Part shown: positions 15,637 to 19,911 of the stretch, piece by piece
Layout of the letters: each line of letters starts with the position of its first letter
Numbering within the stretch: position 1 is the stretch's first letter
Assembly (NCBI GenBank): GCA_947458985.1
Contig: CANHBA010000017.1
Coordinates: forward strand, 1-19,911
Direction of reading: 5' to 3'
Length of the DNA: 19,911 nt
From: Flavobacteriales bacterium
Lineage (GTDB): Bacteria > Bacteroidota > Bacteroidia > Flavobacteriales_D > Crocinitomicaceae
Translations under genes and position numbers: made by a program
The notes under the pieces: model-generated
Seen by the model: only the letters and a program-made list of their open reading frames with translations
The model's database searches: none
What the model was told of the DNA's origin: nothing

Positions 15637-16673
15637 TATACTGCTCTTTTCAATAAGGCGCTGTTGATGGATTTAACGAGCGCCGGACCTTCATAAATGA
15701 AACCTGTGTACAATTGAACCAAAGAAGCACCTGCATCTAATTTATCTAGTGCGTCTTGGGCTGAGTGAATACCTCCAACAGCGATCATTGGAATGGTTCC
15801 GGCAGATTTGTCGTGGATATATTTGATCATGGCGGTTGCGCGCGCCGTAACGGGCTTACCGGATATACCGCCAGCGCCCATTTTTTCAACTTCGGCTGCA
15901 GGAGTCAAGAGCTGCTCTCTGGAAATGGTGGTGTTGGCTACAATGAGGCCTGCAATTTTGGTAAAAGCGACAATCTCGATGATCTCGTCTAGTTGAGTAT
16001 CGGTTAGGTCAGGTGCGATTTTTAAAAGAATTGGTTTGGGAGCAGTTTGAGCAGCATTCTTTTCTTGAAGCTGCATTAAGAGGTCTTGTAAGGGCTCTTT
16101 TTCTTGTAAAGCCCGCAAATTGGGGGTATTTGGCGAAGACACATTGACAACGAAGTAATCAACAAATGGGAAAAGTGCCTCAAAGCAGAGGAGATAATCT
16201 GAAACGGCTTCTTCGTTAGGAGTCCATTTGTTTTTACCAATGTTGCCGCCGATAATGAGTTGTTTGTTTTGGCGTTGTTTGAGTTGGGCAATCGCTGCTT
16301 CAACGCCATCGTTATTGAAACCCATACGGTTCAGGATAGCTTGGTCGGCTTTGAGCCTAAAAAGACGGGGTTTGTCATTGCCGGGTTGTGCTTTTGGAGT
16401 TACGGTTCCAATTTCAATAAAACCAAAACCACAATCGGCGAGCGCGTCTATATTTTGGGCATTTTTATCAAAACCAGCCGCCAAACCTACCGGATTTGGG
16501 AATTTCAAACCTAAAAAAATGGTTTCAAGCTTGGGGTCCTCTAGGACATACGTAGATCGAAATAAGAAGCGTGAGAGCGCAAAGCCATGAATTTTATTCA
16601 AGAGGCTCATCACAAAATAGTGCACTTTCTCTGCATCGAACTGAAAGAGAACAAAACGAAATAATTTGTACAT
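15636..16673 (-). CDS. pyrD: Dihydroorotate dehydrogenase (quinone), class 2
   Basis: This enzyme oxidises dihydroorotate to orotate in pyrimidine synthesis and passes electrons to the membrane quinone. The 345-residue protein has the class 2 N-terminal helical extension (MYKLFRFVLFQFDAEKVHYF) for membrane and quinone contact. Other markers are NPVGLAAGFDKN with K70, RMGFNNDG with N120, VVNVSSPNTPNLR with the catalytic base S180, LLKIAPDLTD, VANTTISR, and the FMN phosphate region IAVGGIHSAQDALDKL. The ATG at 16673 is used. Two further in-frame codons upstream begin with TTG and are not needed. It lies 34 bases after the microprotein gene. Confidence 0.96.
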   Translation of the reverse strand: MYKLFRFVLFQFDAEKVHYFVMSLLNKIHGFALSRFLFRSTYVLEDPKLETIFLGLKFPNPVGLAAGFDKNAQNIDALADCGFGFIEIGTVTPKAQPGNDKPRLFRLKADQAILNRMGFNNDGVEAAIAQLKQRQNKQLIIGGNIGKNKWTPNEEAVSDYLLCFEALFPFVDYFVVNVSSPNTPNLRALQEKEPLQDLLMQLQEKNAAQTAPKPILLKIAPDLTDTQLDEIIEIVAFTKIAGLIVANTTISREQLLTPAAEVEKMGAGGISGKPVTARATAMIKYIHDKSAGTIPMIAVGGIHSAQDALDKLDAGASLVQLYTGFIYEGPALVKSINSALLKRAV

Positions 16674-16676
16674 ATA

Positions 16677-16684
16677 CAAATGTA
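16677..16684 (-). promoter_or_regulatory. Bacteroidetes -7 element TACATTTG upstream of pyrD
   Basis: TACATTTG is an exact TAnnTTTG match ending three bases before the pyrD ATG. A shorter look-alike, TAGTTTG (16685-16691), has a TTG 22 bases upstream at 16714-16716. Either could give pyrD an internal promoter, leaderless in the first case. Confidence 0.4.
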
Positions 16685-16707
16685 CAAACTATTTCATGGA
16701 TGCGCAC

Positions 16708-16875
16708 CTAAACCAATAGCAGCAAACAAACGGTAAGTACTGGATAATACCAGTAGCGCCAGGGGTTGTTTACTTTTTGTTGGTAGTTGTAGGCTGCTAA
16801 AATTTCTTGGAAATTTTGGTGCTTGCGAACAGCTTCCATACTGGGCTCTTTTCGATCTAGTAAAATTTTGAACAT
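16708..16875 (-). CDS. 55-residue membrane microprotein coupled to the ECF sigma gene
   Basis: An ATG at 16873-16875, two bases after the sigma stop (TAATTATG), opens a frame of 55 codons closed by TAG at 16708-16710. The product starts MFKILLDRKEPSMEAVRKHQ. It has a charged amphipathic N-terminal part of about 38 residues and ends in the hydrophobic stretch WRYWYYPVLTVCLLLLV, which looks like a C-terminal membrane anchor. I cannot assign a family. Position and topology suggest a short anti-sigma factor, or the remnant of a longer one: the N-terminal segment would face the cytoplasm and bind the sigma factor. This is inference. The anchor is short (about 15 residues) and reaches the stop codon. 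Confidence 0.55.
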   Translation of the reverse strand: MFKILLDRKEPSMEAVRKHQNFQEILAAYNYQQKVNNPWRYWYYPVLTVCLLLLV

Positions 16876-16877
16876 AA

Positions 16878-17477
16878 TTATTCTTTTTGATGAAAAAATT
16901 CTTTGAGTTTAAGAACCGCGCGAAAGGTTTTCACTTTCGCGTTGTTTTCTGACAAACCGCAGATATCTCCAATTTCTTTGAAAGAACGTTTTTCAAAAAA
17001 ACGCATTTCAATCAATTGAAGTTGCTGCTCTTTGAGGTCTTTGAGTGCAACCAAAAGACGTGCTTTGTCTTCTTCTGTATAATCTTCAGTCCATTCATCG
17101 ATCACTTGTTTGAGCACTACCTTATCGATACTTACTGTTCTTTGCGCTTTTTGATCGCGGAAAGATTGGTAAAGCTCGCTTTTGGCAATGCGAAACAACC
17201 ATGCGCCAAATGGCAAGCCGCGGTACTCATATTTGTGTAAAGATTGAAGGGCCTTTACAAAAACACTTGAGGTGATGTCGTAAGCTTGTTCTTCTTCATC
17301 TACGCGACGATAAACATAGCGAAAGATGGCATCGTGGTAGCGCTCATAAAGAGGAGCAAAGTAACGCGGATCTTGTTGAGCGCGCTCGATCTGAGTTCTT
17401 TCTTCAGATGGAAGAAAAGACTGCTGCTGAAGGGAGAATTGGAGAGGCATAGTCTTTGGTTTTAAGGAGTTTAGCAT
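16878..17477 (-). CDS. ECF-type RNA polymerase sigma factor
   Basis: The 199-residue protein has sigma region 2 at about 41-110 (LYERYHDAIFRYVYRRV, AYDITSSVFVKALQSL, FGAWLFRIAKSELYQSFRD) and region 4 at about 138-195. The latter includes the helix-turn-helix SFKEIGDICGLSENNAKVK. It lacks regions 1 and 3, as ECF factors do. The start is uncertain: ATG at 17477 gives 199 residues, and ATG at 17450 (MPLQFSLQQQ) gives 190. An imperfect palindrome lies at 17480-17495. It heads the group microprotein-pyrD-HMG-CoA lyase-membrane protein-lipoprotein. The two-base gap to the microprotein implies coupled expression. The signal it responds to is unknown. Confidence 0.9.
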   Translation of the reverse strand: MLNSLKPKTMPLQFSLQQQSFLPSEERTQIERAQQDPRYFAPLYERYHDAIFRYVYRRVDEEEQAYDITSSVFVKALQSLHKYEYRGLPFGAWLFRIAKSELYQSFRDQKAQRTVSIDKVVLKQVIDEWTEDYTEEDKARLLVALKDLKEQQLQLIEMRFFEKRSFKEIGDICGLSENNAKVKTFRAVLKLKEFFHQKE

Positions 17478-17479
17478 TC

Positions 17480-17495
17480 GAGGCTTGCAGACCTC
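17480..17495. repeat. Imperfect palindrome at the sigma factor start
   Basis: GAGGCTTGCAGACCTC pairs GAGG with CCTC around a central TGCA, with mismatches at the two dinucleotides between them. It lies just upstream of the first possible sigma ATG. It could be an operator or a small hairpin, but a 12-of-16 match can arise by chance. Confidence 0.25.
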
Positions 17496-17540
17496 TTATC
17501 GGGATAACGCAACAATTTTTGTTTTGGTACATTTTTTTTG

Positions 17541-17562
17541 AAAAAAAATCAAACTTTTTTTT
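17541..17562 (-). terminator. A8/T8 hairpin at the end of the barrel gene
   Basis: On the minus strand, eight A, a six-base loop and eight T span the last codons and stop of the 17549-19441 gene. One base further is another run of eight A. The stem is A/T only, so it is weaker than a typical intrinsic terminator. It may nevertheless separate this gene from the ECF sigma group. Confidence 0.3.
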
Positions 17563-19441
17563 GAAGTGCGATTGAAAAGTGCAATTTCCTATTATAAAAA
17601 TCTGAATATGAGTTATTTACAAATGTTGCTAAAACCAACTTCCACTTATTCTCAAATGTATATTTAAGTGCGGTCATGGTGTAGGTTCCTAAACCATTGA
17701 GCTGCTGTGTTTGTGCACCTATGCCTAATAAAGAGGTATTGGCAAAAAGCGTTGCTGCACCAAACGGTATCTGAAAGTAGCCGTAGATAACTTCAAACTG
17801 CAATTTTGAACTAAGCGGTGCGTGGGTCCAGCTAAGCGCTAAATGCTTACTTGTTTGTTGTGTAGTGGACACTATTGCCCATTGAGTTGTCACTTTTAGC
17901 GCCTCACTTTGATGAAGTTGAAGTTCTATATTGGCTGAAAACCTGTATTGCAGCACCTGACTGGTTATTGGCCTGACCCCAACTTGACAATTGTAAAGCT
18001 GTTGCTTGGAAGCTTGATACAGCATAAAAATGCGCGTTTCTGAGCTCACCCTCGGATATGTAGTTGTATTTATTATGAATGGGATTTGATACCGTTCAGC
18101 AGAGAGTTTGAGCTGTAGCTTTTTAAATACTTGCCATTTCAACTGAAAAATCAAGCCGCGCTCATTTGTTCCTAACGTAGAATTCCCAATTGGATTGGCA
18201 TAAAAAGCACGGTATGACGGCCCATAGCTGCGCAAGTGTAGGCCTAATTCTAAATTTTGGTCGAGGTAGTAGAGCAAAGCAAGATTTAAAGCTTGACTAG
18301 ATTTTATACTTAATCCTTGTTGAAATGCAAGAACGGATTCACCATAAAAATAAAACTGCCGCCAAGTACCTTGTGCAAAGCCCCCCATACTCCATAATGA
18401 TTCTGGTTTGAGCCCATTTGAATAAAACAGGGAGTCAGTATTACTATTTCTAAGTTGCACATTTTGATAAAGCACAAGCGCACCATATTGCCAAAGTGCT
18501 GAGCGCCGCGTATAACCCAAACCGTAAATTTGTTCAAAGCCTTGTTTTCTTTTTGCGATTTCTGAAGTGCTGCGATGCAAACCATTTGTATAGCTCAGAT
18601 TGAACTCTTGTTGAAGGGTGTCGGTAGGTGGTTTGGCATCGATCCTTTTGAGTGAAGCAATAAAAGTAAATTGTTGACTCCCTATTTGTACACTTCCAGA
18701 CAAGCCTTGCAAATAGCGTTGTTCGTCTCTTCCTTGATATGGTTTGATGCCCATCGGATTTCTTGCAAGTTGCAACAAGTCTATGCTTTTACCCATTCCT
18801 CTAGTCGACCACAACTGCAAGCCTTGCCCCCACTGTATTTGATAAGCACCCAGCACCAGCTTTTGCAAAAAGTGAGTTTTAGCAGGGGCATTCCAGGCTA
18901 AATATCCGGTGGTAAAATCTAAGCCCTTTGCTGAGGCGTTGTGCCAAACGGGCTCGCCGGCATCCTTGGCGACTTGACTACCTGCACGCCAATTTTGCCA
19001 GGTGAATGTAACACGCTGTTGAGCTGCAAAAGCAGGGCCTAAAAAACTGGTGTCTTTTCGAATAGAAATGCTATCTGCGGTTAAAAAAAAATGTGAAGAA
19101 TGAAAAAACATGTCGTAGAGCAGCTGTACATCGGTGCGTTTGAAAGATGGCCTTTGTGTAGGCTGAACTTTTAGAAAAGGCAAGGTCTTTTGGAGCTCCG
19201 TGAGGTCTTGCTCGAGCAATCCTTGAAGCTGATAAAGATTTGAAATACTAGCACCTTGCTCAAAAAAAATCCTGAGTAACTGCGCATCTGAGGGGCTGAG
19301 CAGCTCAAGTGCAACCAGCTGTTCAAGTTCTGAAAGTGAGCAAGAGATAGGCTCGTTTTCAGAAAGGAGCAAAGCAAAATTGTTTTGAGCACGAAACTCA
19401 AAAAAACACAATGCAATCAAAATGGTGAGCAAAATTTTCAT
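17549..19441 (-). CDS. Outer-membrane beta-barrel protein with helix-hairpin-helix-like N-terminal domain
   Basis: This 630-residue protein has a signal peptide at about 1-19 (MKILLTILIALCFF, cleavage near FRAQ). A helical domain follows at about 35-92 (LSELEQLVALELLSPSDAQL and ISNLYQLQGLLEQDLTELQ, then PFLKV). Its spacing matches the helix-hairpin-helix repeats found at the N-terminus of a Bacteroidetes family with a large C-terminal barrel. The rest (about 100-630) consists of many amphipathic strands rich in aromatics and Gln/Ser, typical of a barrel. The hairpins have lost the usual Gly-hydrophobic-Gly, so DNA binding is doubtful. Function is not established. The ATG at 19441 is used; an upstream in-frame TTG is not needed. 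It follows another probable outer-membrane gene by 15 bases, so they are likely one operon. Confidence 0.75.
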   Translation of the reverse strand: MKILLTILIALCFFEFRAQNNFALLLSENEPISCSLSELEQLVALELLSPSDAQLLRIFFEQGASISNLYQLQGLLEQDLTELQKTLPFLKVQPTQRPSFKRTDVQLLYDMFFHSSHFFLTADSISIRKDTSFLGPAFAAQQRVTFTWQNWRAGSQVAKDAGEPVWHNASAKGLDFTTGYLAWNAPAKTHFLQKLVLGAYQIQWGQGLQLWSTRGMGKSIDLLQLARNPMGIKPYQGRDEQRYLQGLSGSVQIGSQQFTFIASLKRIDAKPPTDTLQQEFNLSYTNGLHRSTSEIAKRKQGFEQIYGLGYTRRSALWQYGALVLYQNVQLRNSNTDSLFYSNGLKPESLWSMGGFAQGTWRQFYFYGESVLAFQQGLSIKSSQALNLALLYYLDQNLELGLHLRSYGPSYRAFYANPIGNSTLGTNERGLIFQLKWQVFKKLQLKLSAERYQIPFIINTTTYPRVSSETRIFMLYQASKQQLYNCQVGVRPITSQVLQYRFSANIELQLHQSEALKVTTQWAIVSTTQQTSKHLALSWTHAPLSSKLQFEVIYGYFQIPFGAATLFANTSLLGIGAQTQQLNGLGTYTMTALKYTFENKWKLVLATFVNNSYSDFYNRKLHFSIALQKKV

Positions 19442-19456
19442 GGTCAAAAACAGATC

Positions 19457-19911
19457 TTAAAAGAGCAGTCCAAATTGTATACTAGTCCCCAATCCACGTT
19501 GCCAACTTTGAGCAAAAAACCAGTTGATCTTCTTTTTGCGTTGACTACTCAAAAGGATGGTCAGTTGTTGAGGGAATATCCCGTAGGTAAGTTGAACTTT
19601 TGCTTTTGACAAAACTTGAATAAGTGTCAGATAAGTGGCCGGCCGATACATTGGGTTCCAACTCAAGCCTTGCGCAAAAAATAAATCTGTCCGTAGTAGC
19701 TGAAGATGTTCTATGCCAATTTTTTGAGCATTTGGATTGCCGATATCGTCGAGTGTAAGTGCTAAATGGTGCTGTTTGTTGAAGGTATATTGACAACCAA
19801 AACGAGCGGATGCCGCAAGAAAAGAACCATAATAGCTCGGTTGCGACAGCAGTTGAATTTGAAAGCCAACACCTACCTTTAATTGTGGACTGAGTGCAAA
19901 AGTTCAACTTA
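19457..19911 (-). CDS. 3' part of a probable outer-membrane protein, cut by the window edge
   Basis: The frame ending in TAA at 19457-19459 is open back to about 19903 and gives roughly 149 residues. The coding reading includes QLKVGVGFQIQLLSQPSYYG, KQHHLALTLDDIGNPN, RTDLFFAQGLSWNP and a C-terminal TSIQFGLLF. The alternating strands and terminal Phe fit a beta-barrel C-terminus. I cannot name the family. In the last bases (19904-19906) the frame meets a TGA. This lies inside the 16-bp inverted repeat at the window end, so it may be an artefact rather than a true stop. The gene extends beyond the window. Confidence 0.55.
19588..19603. repeat. Inner copy of a 16-bp inverted repeat
   Basis: TAAGTTGAACTTTTGC is the exact reverse complement of the last 16 bases of the window (19896-19911). 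It lies within the partial outer-membrane gene. Confidence 0.7.
19896..19911. repeat. Terminal copy of the 16-bp inverted repeat, at the window edge
   Basis: GCAAAAGTTCAACTTA ends at the very last base and is the reverse complement of 19588-19603. It interrupts the otherwise open minus-strand frame with TGA. The match stops at the inner side (19895 against 19604). Its outer limit cannot be seen. Confidence 0.7.

Noticed and set aside
16228..16590. 120-codon open frame on the plus strand within pyrD
   Set aside because: It is antisense to a strongly conserved gene, is repetitive in Ser/Pro/Lys, and has no start signal.
19545..19907. 120-codon minus-strand frame at the right edge
   Set aside because: Its translation is rich in Ser, Cys and Trp with no strand pattern. 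The frame ending at 19457 gives a coherent barrel C-terminus with terminal Phe, so this one is the shadow.
1..19911. CRISPR array, tRNA or rRNA genes, insertion sequences, integrase or toxin-antitoxin genes
   Set aside because: I saw no regularly spaced repeats, cloverleaf-like segments, transposase or integrase motifs, or paired small toxin-like genes in either strand.

Overview
The window is a chromosomal stretch of a Bacteroidota bacterium, most likely from a Flavobacteriia-type lineage. The evidence is family content and promoter style. It carries a DUF5686 outer-membrane protein with a carboxypeptidase-regulatory-like plug, a TIGR02757/DUF2400 protein, a Bacteroidetes-type HMG-CoA lyase, and a large outer-membrane barrel with a helix-hairpin-helix-like N-terminus. 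Several start codons are preceded by TAnnTTTG, the -7 element of the Bacteroidetes primary sigma factor. Menaquinone synthesis (MenB) and a quinone-linked class 2 dihydroorotate dehydrogenase fit a menaquinone-respiring cell. I see no tRNA, rRNA, CRISPR array, insertion sequence or phage gene, and no gene-free stretch longer than 300 bases.

Layout. Bases 1-171 are the 3' end of an unidentified plus-strand gene. It converges on a minus-strand group (173-4747) that is transcribed from right to left: a cystathionine beta-synthase-like enzyme, a signal-less BtuF-like protein, then the DUF5686 protein. Divergent from it across a 53-base spacer is a secreted GH20 beta-N-acetylhexosaminidase (4801-6990). 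This gene converges on an orphan NarL/LuxR-type regulator with a degraded receiver (7015-7659). A plus-strand block follows: an extradiol dioxygenase of the YgiD/DODA family with a Tat-like leader (7851-8735), then menB, pepD, ribBA, a lolD-like ATPase and TIGR02757 (8809-13710). Three of the junctions in this block overlap, which suggests co-transcription and coupled translation.

The right end is all minus strand. One tightly packed group runs from an ECF sigma factor (start at 17477 or 17450) through a 55-residue membrane microprotein, pyrD, HMG-CoA lyase, and a six-cysteine membrane protein to a lipocalin-like lipoprotein ending at 13707. To its right are the helix-hairpin-helix/barrel protein (17549-19441) and the 3' end of another probable outer-membrane protein, cut by the window edge.

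Most genes are ordinary metabolism and envelope functions, and I found no defence, secretion or mobile system. The points most worth a second look are: the microprotein coupled to the ECF sigma factor; the regulator whose receiver has lost its switch residues; a perfect palindrome covering two divergent promoters; the placement of -7 elements almost against start codons; the possible DNA-glycosylase relationship of TIGR02757; and a 16-bp inverted repeat ending exactly at the last base, which looks like an assembly or amplification artefact.
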